Position numbers and translations under genes: made by a program. Under the pieces are notes generated by a model. It had not been told where the DNA came from. It worked only from the letters and a program-made list of their open reading frames with translations, and did not search any database. From CAZBUB01 sp964494985 (GTDB lineage Bacteria; Desulfobacterota; Desulfovibrionia; Desulfovibrionales; Desulfothermaceae), in contig CAZBUB010000001.1 of NCBI GenBank assembly GCA_964494985.1, positions 1 to 64,000 on the forward strand: a stretch of DNA of 64,000 bases, written 5' to 3'. Below, piece by piece: positions 7,612 to 14,498 of the stretch. The stretch's first letter is position 1, and each line of letters starts with the position of its first letter.

Positions 7612-9033
7612 TTAATCGATTTCGTATTGCTTGATTTTTCTCCACAATGTGCTTCGTCCCCACCCAAGAATCTCAGCAGCCTTTTGGCGCTTGCCACCTG
7701 CTTTGATTAATGCATTTAAAATCATTTGTTTTTCTGTTTCTGCCCATGTAGCTAGAGGTTGCATTTCTTTAGAGGTATCGGTCTCAAACTCGCTGGTTTG
7801 TGTTGTGTTTTGCGATATATTTTCATGGAAATTTTTGTGAGTTTCAGGAAATTCTAGCAAATAAGAGGGCAAATCTTGGACTTCAATATACTCTCCTTGG
7901 CAAACATTAACACAGTATTCTATAATATTACGTAGCTCGCGAACGTTACCTGGATAAGTGTAAGATTTAAGTAGTTGCAAGGTATCCTGGGAAAGACCCT
8001 TTATGTGTTTATCAAAATCATCGGAAAATATGTTTAAGAAATGATCGATTAATAAATGAATATCATCTACCCTGTCTCGCAGAGGAGGCAATTTCATTCT
8101 TACTACGTTGAGACGAAAGAGCAAGTCTTTTCTAAAGGTCCCATTCTGCACCATATGTTCTAAATCTTGGTGAGTTCCAGCAATAACTCGAACATTGACT
8201 TCAAAGCCCTTGGTGCTCCCTAATGGATAAATAATTCGATCATCCAGGAAGGTAAGGAGCTTAACCTGGAGTGCAAAGGGAAGATCTGCAATTTCTGTAA
8301 GGTAGAGAGTTCCATTGTGAGCTAGGCGGAACCGTCCAGGTTTGTTCTCCACAGCGCCTGTAAATGCCCCTTTTTGATGTCCAAACAGCTCTGACTCAAG
8401 GAGTGATTCCGGGAGTGCGCCACAGTTGATTTTGACAAAAGGGCCTTTGGCTCGATTAGAGGCTTCGTGAATGGCTTCTGCTACCAGATCTTTACCTGTG
8501 CCTGTCTCTCCTGTAATCATCACAGAGGAGTCATTTTGGGCTATTAAGGGCAGCATCTGAAAAACTTTTTCCATCTGGGGGCTTTTGCCAATTATACCCG
8601 AAAAACCAAAGGCCTGAGAATTGCCATTAGTTCGATATTGCAGGGCTCGAATATCTTCTATGGTTTCAAGATGCCCAGTGAGACTTCCGTAAGCATCGAC
8701 CAAAGGGGCAAAAGTGATCCTGGTTGGGATCAGCTCGCGGTTCCGGTTAATTATATCTGTTTGTACACAAGCAGGTTCAGATTCCTGGGATAGATGCGGG
8801 ATTGGACATTCTTTGATGCAGATCTGGCTTCGGATGATATTATGGCAGGCAATGCCATAGGCTTCCTGCAATGAATACCCAGTCAGTGCTGAAAAGGCCT
8901 TGTTTATAAATATGATCTTTCGGTGATTGTCCAGGATGACAATAGATAAAGGGATCTCATCCAACATTTTTTTCAGAGAAACTGGAAAATTGAACAAATC
9001 ATGTATTTGTGGGATGATGTCCATGTTGGTCAT
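7612..9033 (-). CDS. PAS-AAA+-Fis sigma54-dependent transcriptional activator
   Basis: 473 residues. An N-terminal PAS domain (~18-130) contains several Cys (CHNIIRSQICIKECPIPH). The AAA+ domain (~150-385) has Walker A GETGTGKD, the sigma54-contacting GAFTGA loop and an arginine-finger region (FRKDLLFRLNVVRMKLPPLRDR). A Fis-type helix-turn-helix closes the protein (KAGGKRQKAAEILGWGRSTLWRKIKQ). The Walker B segment reads TLYLTEIADLP, with Thr where most members have Asp; I recall such variants in related delta-proteobacterial activators, so this may be normal. It heads the (-) cluster and is the natural activator of the promoter at 4901-4917. There is no receiver domain, so it senses through PAS or a partner. 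Confidence 0.93.
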   Translation of the reverse strand: MTNMDIIPQIHDLFNFPVSLKKMLDEIPLSIVILDNHRKIIFINKAFSALTGYSLQEAYGIACHNIIRSQICIKECPIPHLSQESEPACVQTDIINRNRELIPTRITFAPLVDAYGSLTGHLETIEDIRALQYRTNGNSQAFGFSGIIGKSPQMEKVFQMLPLIAQNDSSVMITGETGTGKDLVAEAIHEASNRAKGPFVKINCGALPESLLESELFGHQKGAFTGAVENKPGRFRLAHNGTLYLTEIADLPFALQVKLLTFLDDRIIYPLGSTKGFEVNVRVIAGTHQDLEHMVQNGTFRKDLLFRLNVVRMKLPPLRDRVDDIHLLIDHFLNIFSDDFDKHIKGLSQDTLQLLKSYTYPGNVRELRNIIEYCVNVCQGEYIEVQDLPSYLLEFPETHKNFHENISQNTTQTSEFETDTSKEMQPLATWAETEKQMILNALIKAGGKRQKAAEILGWGRSTLWRKIKQYEID

Positions 9034-9188
9034 AGCTAAGCAGCGTGTTTTTTTGTTTCAATTGGAGACAAGTTACGTTCCTTAATGTCTTAGCCTCGAA
9101 ACAAATTTTTGTAAAGTAGGAAGAAAGCTCAATGGAGCAGAGAACCTTCTGAACTAGAATTGAATATTCAAAGACTTATGGAGACCTT

Positions 9189-10202
9189 GTGGCAATGCTG
9201 AAGCTTTGTCTCCCCGCACCTGGTCTGGACTGGATCCAGGTGGGCATCACAACTCATTGTAATGCTGGCTGCATCTACTGCCCCAGCCGGGTGTATCGCT
9301 CCAGCTGGCAGGCCAGGCACATGGAGTTTGAGCTCTTTTCCAGGTTTGTCTCAGGATTGAAGAATGTGGATTTGATCTATCTGCAGGGCTGGGGGGAGCC
9401 CTTCCTGCATCCAGATTTCTGGCGGATGCTGGGGCTGGTCAAGGAAAAGGGCTTTCTGGCCGGCTGCACCAGCAACGCCAACCTATTGGACTCTGATACC
9501 CTGAAGAGGCTGGTGGATGAGGGCCTGGATGTCCTGGCCCTGTCCCTGGCAGGGGCGAATGCCCAGGAAAATGACCGCATCAGGCAGGGCACCAGCTTCA
9601 GACAGGTGACCAGGGCTATAGAGGATTTGCACAGAATCAAGGCCCAGCAGGGTAGTGATAAGCCAGGTTTGCACCTGGCCTATATGCTGCTTCGCCATGG
9701 CCTGGAAGATCTTGATCAGCTTCCTGGCCTGTTCCTGGATCTGGGGATAGAGCATGTGGTGATCTCCAGCCTGAGCCTGCCCTTGAACTTGGAGTTGGAG
9801 AGTCAGGCCCAGCTTGCGGACAGCCTTCAGGAATACAGTGAGCTAAAGCAGCAAATGGCAGAGCTTTTTAACAGCCAAAAGCTGCAGGGCAAGGTGTTTG
9901 CGCACCTATATAATCCTTTCCAGGAGCCTGGGGAGTGTACTGAGAACGTGCGAAGGGCATTTTGCCTAAGCCCGGAAGGCAGGGTTACGCCTTGCGTGTT
10001 CACCCAGATTCCGGCCGGGCCTTATGCTGTGTACAGGCATCAGGGTCGGGAGTACCCTCTGCAGCAGACAGATTACGGGAATATAGCCCAGCAGGATTTG
10101 AAAAGGATCTGGTATGGCCGGGAATACAGGAGGTTCAGGCGAAAATTGGACCTGGAGATGTGCTTTAGGTGTGCAAAGAACAGGATAGACACCCAGCTGT
10201 AA
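9189..10202 (+). CDS. Radical SAM/SPASM-domain protein
   Basis: About 337 residues (GTG at 9189, or ATG at 9195; a GGAG at 9180 serves either). The radical SAM cluster motif CNAGCIYC is at ~23-30, followed by the GWGEPFLHPDF strand typical of MoaA/PqqE-like enzymes. The C-terminal region has further Cys (CTENVRRAFC, TPCVF, CFRCAK) fitting a SPASM auxiliary cluster. Such enzymes modify peptides or small molecules; the substrate is unknown. A Nif11-type peptide gene lies 0.5 kb downstream on the other strand, which is a possible but unproven substrate. It is transcribed divergently from the sigma54 activator, and its GC-rich composition marks the end of the AT-rich cluster. Confidence 0.88.
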   Translation: MAMLKLCLPAPGLDWIQVGITTHCNAGCIYCPSRVYRSSWQARHMEFELFSRFVSGLKNVDLIYLQGWGEPFLHPDFWRMLGLVKEKGFLAGCTSNANLLDSDTLKRLVDEGLDVLALSLAGANAQENDRIRQGTSFRQVTRAIEDLHRIKAQQGSDKPGLHLAYMLLRHGLEDLDQLPGLFLDLGIEHVVISSLSLPLNLELESQAQLADSLQEYSELKQQMAELFNSQKLQGKVFAHLYNPFQEPGECTENVRRAFCLSPEGRVTPCVFTQIPAGPYAVYRHQGREYPLQQTDYGNIAQQDLKRIWYGREYRRFRRKLDLEMCFRCAKNRIDTQL

Positions 10203-10204
10203 GG

Positions 10205-10615
10205 CTACCAGACCCAGCTGGGGATGTAGACGTCCTTCCTGCCGGAGTCGTCTTTCATTTTCTCCCCATCCTCTAGGCTTGGGCAATCCTGCTCTGGATC
10301 TTCGCCTTCAGGGCAGAAGCCGGTCCTGGCCTTGTACTTCCTGAGGATAACAATAAAGTCAGGATAGTCCTTTTCCAGTTCCTTTAAGACCTGCAGGCTC
10401 CTGGGATCCTCAGGCAGCTCGCAGATGGTCTGGTAGTCCTGCATCATGTGCTTCAAAAGGGGCCGAACTTGAGTATACCTGTCCGGGTACTTTTGCTTCA
10501 AAAAGTCTATAGCGTCAGATCTAGCTTGTTCCCTGCCCTTGTCGCAGATAGGATTGGCCAGGGCAGGAGCGCAAAGGGACAAAAAAAGGATAGTCAGCAA
10601 AACTTTTTTGTACAT
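10205..10615 (-). CDS. Secreted hypothetical protein
   Basis: 136 residues with a clear signal peptide (MYKKVLLTILFLSLCAPALA, cleavage after ALA) and a mature part of ~116 residues rich in charged residues. It has four Cys (CDKG, TICELP, FCPEG, DCPSL), which could form disulfides in the periplasm. No family recognised. It converges with the radical SAM gene, the two stops being 2 bp apart. A role with its neighbours is not evident. Confidence 0.6.
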   Translation of the reverse strand: MYKKVLLTILFLSLCAPALANPICDKGREQARSDAIDFLKQKYPDRYTQVRPLLKHMMQDYQTICELPEDPRSLQVLKELEKDYPDFIVILRKYKARTGFCPEGEDPEQDCPSLEDGEKMKDDSGRKDVYIPSWVW

Positions 10616-10679
10616 TTTTTTCTGCTAAATCGATAGCCTGTTCAGGGTTGGGTCGCGAGGGCAAGCTTTTGCATCAAAT

Positions 10680-10706
10680 CCGGGCTGCGCAAAATGCGCA
10701 GCCCGG
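10680..10706 (-). terminator. Strong hairpin downstream of the Nif11-type gene
   Basis: CCGGGCTGCGC (10680-10690) is perfectly complementary to 10696-10706 around a 5-base loop. It begins 13 bases after the stop of the 79-aa gene, where a terminator is expected, but no run of T follows on either strand, so its efficiency is uncertain. Confidence 0.5.
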
Positions 10707-10719
10707 AAAGGCTTAAGGC

Positions 10720-10959
10720 CTAGTCGCACCTGTAGGGCGGCAGCAGGCACTTGTTCAGGACGCGGACAGCCACATTGTCAGCCTCGCTGCCAGGGGCCTC
10801 TTCCTTGGCCTGCTTGATCTCTTGTTCTGTAAAATCGTAGCCTTCTTGCTTGGCCAGGTTCATGGTCTCGTCAATGTTGCTGCAGTCCGAGCACTTCTGA
10901 GCGAAGTCCTGGTCCTGAGCTATCCTATCCATAAATGCCTTAGCAGATTCCTTGGACAT
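10720..10959 (-). CDS. Nif11-like leader peptide family protein
   Basis: 79 residues. The N-terminal pattern SKESAKAFMDRIAQDQDFAQK with the following helix ('LAKQEGYDFTEQEIKQA') is the Nif11 leader domain, known from nitrogen-fixation loci and from precursors of ribosomally made, post-translationally modified peptides. The tail after the leader is short and holds Cys residues (VLNKCLLPPYRCD). There is no classical double-glycine cleavage site. A strong ribosome-binding site (CAGGAGGT) precedes the ATG at 10959. A radical SAM gene is nearby but on the other strand. Either a RiPP precursor or a free-standing Nif11 regulator-like protein is possible. Confidence 0.7.
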   Translation of the reverse strand: MSKESAKAFMDRIAQDQDFAQKCSDCSNIDETMNLAKQEGYDFTEQEIKQAKEEAPGSEADNVAVRVLNKCLLPPYRCD

Positions 10960-11077
10960 ACCTTTTCTACCTCCTGCTTGTTTGGTTGCCCCTGTATGCT
11001 ATAGGGGCTGTTTGCCATTTTGCTTCTATAGTGCCCTGACTCATGTGATATCTCGCATCAAGAGCACCCTCCCCTGG

Positions 11078-11116
11078 CCCCTCCCTCCCGCCTGGAAGAC
11101 AGGCGGCAGGGAGGGG
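11078..11116. repeat. GC-rich long-armed hairpin
   Basis: CCCCTCCCT plus CCGCCT pair with AGGCGG plus AGGGAGGGG across one mismatched position and a 7-base loop. It lies between genes that face away from it, so it may be a terminator lacking a T-run or a dispersed palindrome. Confidence 0.45.
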
Positions 11117-11145
11117 AATCAGAGAAAGAAAATTTTCGTACCGAT

Positions 11146-11200
11146 AACCGCATAATGCACATATGACGCGGCACTAATACAGTGAGTGCTCTGGATCCAG
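11146..11200. repeat. 55-bp sequence, first copy (contig end)
   Basis: Identical over 55 bases to 11301-11355. The copies abut the N run on either side, which points to overlapping contig ends that were scaffolded instead of merged, not to a biological duplication. Confidence 0.9.
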
Positions 11201-11300
11201 NNNNNNNNNNNNNNNNNNNNNNNNNNNNNNNNNNNNNNNNNNNNNNNNNNNNNNNNNNNNNNNNNNNNNNNNNNNNNNNNNNNNNNNNNNNNNNNNNNNN
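11201..11300. other. Assembly gap (100 N)
   Basis: Exactly 100 Ns, the conventional placeholder for a gap of unknown size. Given the identical 55-bp flanks, the real gap may be negative (an overlap) with no missing sequence. Confidence 0.98.
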
Positions 11301-11355
11301 AACCGCATAATGCACATATGACGCGGCACTAATACAGTGAGTGCTCTGGATCCAG
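11301..11355. repeat. 55-bp sequence, second copy (contig end)
   Basis: Identical to 11146-11200; see that entry. The next gene's stop codon is only 6 bases away (11361-11363). Confidence 0.9.
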
Positions 11356-11360
11356 TCAGT

Positions 11361-11969
11361 CTAGCTTGAGCCGAAAATGTTCTGCACATCCCTGTTGCGC
11401 AGCCTGCTGCTGGCTTCCAGCATTTTGCTGCTCACCTCGGACGCGCTTTCCAGGTCCACATCCTGCATGCCCTCCAGGGCAGCCTGGCTTTCATTCTTTT
11501 CCGTCTGTAGGAGGCTGTCTACAACCTCCTGGAACTCCTCCTGGGTAGGGTAGGCGCTGCGTACCAGCTGGGCGTAATCGTTGCCCGTGGCGTTAAGCAG
11601 ACGGTAGTAGTGCTGCAGTAAAGTGGCTAGCTCCTGTTGTACGCTTTGCTGTAGCTTGGGATTGTCTGCCAAATGCCCAGCCTGCTCCAGGAAACGCTGC
11701 AAAAGCTCCTTAGCAGAAGTGCCCTGCTCAGCCATCTCGTAGGCCCTTTCCAGGGCCCATTTTTTGTGCACCAGAAAGCTTTTGTGAAAGGATTCTATGG
11801 ACCTTTTATACTTTCTGGCCCGGTAGAGCCAGTAAATAATGTACAAGGGGGCGATGATCAGCCAGGCGGTGAGCTCAGGTCGGTCTATGGACTCAAAGGC
11901 CACGGACTTGGCGAATCTCTGCTCCCGATCCAGAATTACCCTGAAGTTCCTGTCCAGTCTAGAATGCAA
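11361..11969 (-). CDS. Hypothetical protein, paralogue of the upstream gene, with one membrane span
   Basis: 202 residues from a TTG start at 11969 (AAGGGGG five bases upstream). A membrane segment near residues 34-50 (LTAWLIIAPLYIIYWLY) is followed by a long helical cytoplasmic part with ALERAYEMAEQG, a LQHYYRLLNATGNDYAQLVRSAYPT stretch, and an end in RDVQNIF. The helical part aligns by eye with the neighbour at 11979-12593. No known function. It starts 9 bp after the paralogue's stop, so the two are one transcription unit downstream of the YeiH-type exporter. Confidence 0.7.
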   Translation of the reverse strand: MHSRLDRNFRVILDREQRFAKSVAFESIDRPELTAWLIIAPLYIIYWLYRARKYKRSIESFHKSFLVHKKWALERAYEMAEQGTSAKELLQRFLEQAGHLADNPKLQQSVQQELATLLQHYYRLLNATGNDYAQLVRSAYPTQEEFQEVVDSLLQTEKNESQAALEGMQDVDLESASEVSSKMLEASSRLRNRDVQNIFGSS

Positions 11970-11978
11970 GCTGCCCCC

Positions 11979-12593
11979 TTATTTGAAGATCCTTCGCACT
12001 TCCCTGGCCCTGGTTTCCTGCAATGCCTCCTGCTTGGCCTGGATGTTCTGCTCCAGCTTGCTGGAGTCAGAGACTCTGGAATCGGCGATTTGCAGGACTT
12101 CCTGGTCAATGTCCTTTTCCAGGTCGCTTATGCGCTGCAGGACATCCTGGTACGCCTGGGGCTGCAGATAAGCGTTTCTGACCAATTCCTGGTAGCCCCT
12201 GCCCTGGGCCTGAAGCAGCCTGCAATAGTGCTCCATGAATTGTTCTGCCAACTGCAGCTGCTTGTCCAGGATCCCCTGGGTATACAGGTTCTGGCCCTGC
12301 AGCCACTTCTGCAGATTGGCTTCCAGATCCTGCAGCACGCTTGTCCTGTCCTTGCCCTCCTGCAGGGCATAGGCTGAATCCAGTGCCAATTGCCTGGCCT
12401 GGAAGACATTTTTGGAGAGCTCGTCTGTCATCCTGCTCTTGGCGAGCATCTCCAGGGCAAACTTGAAGGGGATCAGCCAGTGCCAAAAGGGCTGCGGGGT
12501 CTTGGCCCGGATGTGAGTGGCCAGAGTGCGCACGAAGTGCAACTCTTCCTGGCTGATGTCACGGTATTTTTTGCTCGAGTTCTGATTACCCAT
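11979..12593 (-). CDS. Hypothetical helical protein, paralogue of the downstream gene
   Basis: 204 residues. There is a hydrophobic but short segment near 40-50 (FWHWLIPFKFALEML), then amphipathic helices with LALDSAYALQEGK, MEHYCRLLQAQGRGYQELVRNAYLQ and a C-terminus AREVRRIFK. These points match ALERAYEMAEQG, LQHYYRLLNATG, YAQLVRSAYPT and RDVQNIF of the next gene, which shows tandem duplication. Unlike its partner it lacks a convincing membrane span. The family is unknown to me. The pair follows the putative sulfate exporter after a 160-bp gap containing a perfect 15-bp hairpin. Confidence 0.7.
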   Translation of the reverse strand: MGNQNSSKKYRDISQEELHFVRTLATHIRAKTPQPFWHWLIPFKFALEMLAKSRMTDELSKNVFQARQLALDSAYALQEGKDRTSVLQDLEANLQKWLQGQNLYTQGILDKQLQLAEQFMEHYCRLLQAQGRGYQELVRNAYLQPQAYQDVLQRISDLEKDIDQEVLQIADSRVSDSSKLEQNIQAKQEALQETRAREVRRIFK

Positions 12594-12694
12594 ATCTTGA
12601 AAGCCTCAACCTTGATGCGGCGAAAATAAATGCCTGCGGCAGTAGCCTTGAAGTTAGTGTTATGCCCGGAAAAGAGCTCGGGCTGCACGTTGAT

Positions 12695-12735
12695 GGCACA
12701 AGGGCAGGGAAGGGGGGAGACCCTGCCCTTGTGCC
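12695..12735 (-). terminator. Perfect 15-bp hairpin between the exporter and the paralogue pair
   Basis: GGCACAAGGGCAGGG (12695-12709) is exactly complementary to 12721-12735 with an 11-base loop. It starts 18 bases after the exporter's stop. There is no T-run on the minus strand, so it may act as a partial terminator, mRNA 3'-end stabiliser or attenuator separating expression of the exporter from the two downstream genes. Confidence 0.5.
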
Positions 12736-12752
12736 TCCTGGTCTGGATCCTG

Positions 12753-14087
12753 CTAGTAAGCAGGCGGCAGGAACTGGCCGCTGAACAGGATGTAGGCTGC
12801 TATGTAGGTCAAGACCAGGTTCATGCTTTGACCCACGATGTACAGGATCAAAGGTTTGCCTCCCTCCAGGACTCTAGCCATCTCCTTGAAGTTGGATTCC
12901 AGGCCGATGCTGACAAAGGCCAGGACAAAGAACAGGCCCCGCCAGCTGTTCGTCAGATCCAGGGCTTGATCCCGATAGTCGCCAGAGAGGAAGAAAGTGA
13001 ACACCAAAGAGGCGAAAACAAAGCCCAGAACGAACTTGGGCAGCCGGATCCAGATCTCTTTGGGCGCGCTCTGCATTTCAGACTTATCCCTTTGGCCGCG
13101 CTCGAAGTAGAGCACCCAGAACACAGCCACTGCAAAGGCGATCACGCCGATCATCACATTTTGGATCATCTTGATCACCGCAGCGATCTCCATGGGCTGG
13201 TCTCCAAGCATGGCTCCGGCAGCCACCACCGCGCCGGTAGAGTCGATGGTACCACCGATCCAGGCTCCGCCCACGTGCGCGTTCATGCCTGAGGCAGCAA
13301 TTGCTGCAGGCATGACCACCATCATGAGCACAGTAAAAATCAGGGTCACCCCTATGGCCACACTGATGTGCTCCTTCTTGGCCTTGGCTGCCGCGCCTGC
13401 GGCAATGGCTGCGGACACGCCACAGACAGAGGTGGCTGAGGCAATGGTGATGGCGAACTCTTTTTCCTCGTGCATCTTGAGCACTTTCAGCGCGAACCAG
13501 AACATAAAGACAATAACTATGGGAGTCACGGTCCAGGCCACGCCCAGGCCGTAGGCGCCCAAGAGCATGAGCTTGTCGAACATGATGCGTGCGCCCAAAA
13601 GCACCAGGCCGGTCTTGATGTACTGCTCAGTGCGGGCTGCATAGCGAAGCGCCCCGTCCGGCGGGGCCAGTTTGGCAAAGAAGTTACTTACAATCAGGCC
13701 CAGCACCAGGGCCCAAATGACCTGGTTGAAGCCATAATGGGAAAGGAAGTCGTGCTTGCCTATGAAATAAGCCACCAAGGAGAGGATGATGACTCCGACA
13801 AAGCCAGCGGTGTATTTCTTAATGTTCTCGTTTTGAAAATACAGGGCCACTGCATTGATAATATACACAAAGACCACGGTGCCCAGGATGCCCATTATGC
13901 CGTAGGTGGGCCAGGTTTCGCTCACCGGGCCTACATCTCCACCCCAGGACCCAGGCAGCTGTACAAAGGGCAGGGCGTGGGCGATGCACAGGGCAAGCAA
14001 AAAGATGCCTATCCAGACCGCCCCCCAGTCCTCGGTGCGCCAGAGTACACTCCAATCAATTCCCTGTTTCTGTCTGGCTTCATTCAT
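12753..14087 (-). CDS. YeiH/UPF0324-type putative sulfate exporter
   Basis: 444 residues with ~11 hydrophobic segments. The blocks IWALVLGLIVSNF, YIKTGLVLLGARIMFDKLMLLG, SATSVCGVSAAIAAGAAAKA and IGGTIDSTGAVVAAGAMLGD identify the YeiH (Cons_hypoth698) family, whose members are annotated as putative sulfate or sulfonate exporters; direct biochemical proof is thin. The N-terminus is longer than in YeiH of enterobacteria, as in other sulfate reducers. The ATG at 14087 was chosen because GGGAGGT lies nine bases upstream; the in-frame TTG at 14093 is too close. It diverges from a two-component system at 14499, which may control it. Confidence 0.9.
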   Translation of the reverse strand: MNEARQKQGIDWSVLWRTEDWGAVWIGIFLLALCIAHALPFVQLPGSWGGDVGPVSETWPTYGIMGILGTVVFVYIINAVALYFQNENIKKYTAGFVGVIILSLVAYFIGKHDFLSHYGFNQVIWALVLGLIVSNFFAKLAPPDGALRYAARTEQYIKTGLVLLGARIMFDKLMLLGAYGLGVAWTVTPIVIVFMFWFALKVLKMHEEKEFAITIASATSVCGVSAAIAAGAAAKAKKEHISVAIGVTLIFTVLMMVVMPAAIAASGMNAHVGGAWIGGTIDSTGAVVAAGAMLGDQPMEIAAVIKMIQNVMIGVIAFAVAVFWVLYFERGQRDKSEMQSAPKEIWIRLPKFVLGFVFASLVFTFFLSGDYRDQALDLTNSWRGLFFVLAFVSIGLESNFKEMARVLEGGKPLILYIVGQSMNLVLTYIAAYILFSGQFLPPAY

Positions 14088-14498
14088 TTCCAAGATACCT
14101 CCCTAGCTTGCTGGTTTTCAGATTTGAACAAACTCCTTGCCTTTGCTTACCGCCCCGCGATGGTGACTGCAGACATGGCTCAATGCCGGTCAGCCTGAGC
14201 TTTGTGACTTGTGCATCGTGCACTTAAGTTTTTGCTGCGACAGACAAGCACACTTCCTGCAATCTTTTTTGTGCCTCAGCTCACAAGCAAAAACTGTACC
14301 AAGATCTGTCAGGAATTAGCAATTTTAAAAAACATGTATTTCAGTATCTTGGATTGTCAGGTCTGCCAGTTTTGTGCACCAACTTGAAGTAGGTGTAAAC
14401 TTTGGTTTGCAGAAACTGTAAAGCTGGGATTGCAGTCAGGGGCAGGGTGTGCTAGGGCTGGCCGGCCTGGGACAGACAAAAGGGAGGGCAGTCAAGTT
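14088..14498. promoter_or_regulatory. 411-bp divergent control region (exporter / sensor kinase)
   Basis: Non-coding. It contains a 10-bp perfect inverted repeat, AGTTTTTGCT (14227-14236) and AGCAAAAACT (14286-14295), and a short palindrome GTGCATCGTGCAC (14211-14223), either of which could be an operator. I found no good sigma54 -24/-12 box here although the regulator next door is of the sigma54-activator type. Confidence 0.4.

Larger units (their letters stand above)
10960..11360. other. Intergenic region broken by an assembly gap
   Basis: About 400 bp upstream of the Nif11-type gene. It holds a GC-rich hairpin (11078-11116), a 55-bp sequence present once on each side of the N run, and the 100-N gap itself. 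No coding sequence with a ribosome-binding site was seen; frames crossing the N run are artefacts. Confidence 0.6.

Noticed and set aside
11058..11389. Frames reading through the N run
   Set aside because: They translate the assembly gap and are artefacts.
11673..12377. Long plus-strand frames antisense to the paralogue pair and to other Gln/Leu-rich genes
   Set aside because: They arise because CAG/CTG-rich coding sequence leaves the opposite strand free of stops; no start signals or conserved motifs are visible.
14088..14498. Sigma54 promoter for the heme-kinase operon or the exporter
   Set aside because: Partial TGG/GC pairs occur but with wrong spacing on both strands.
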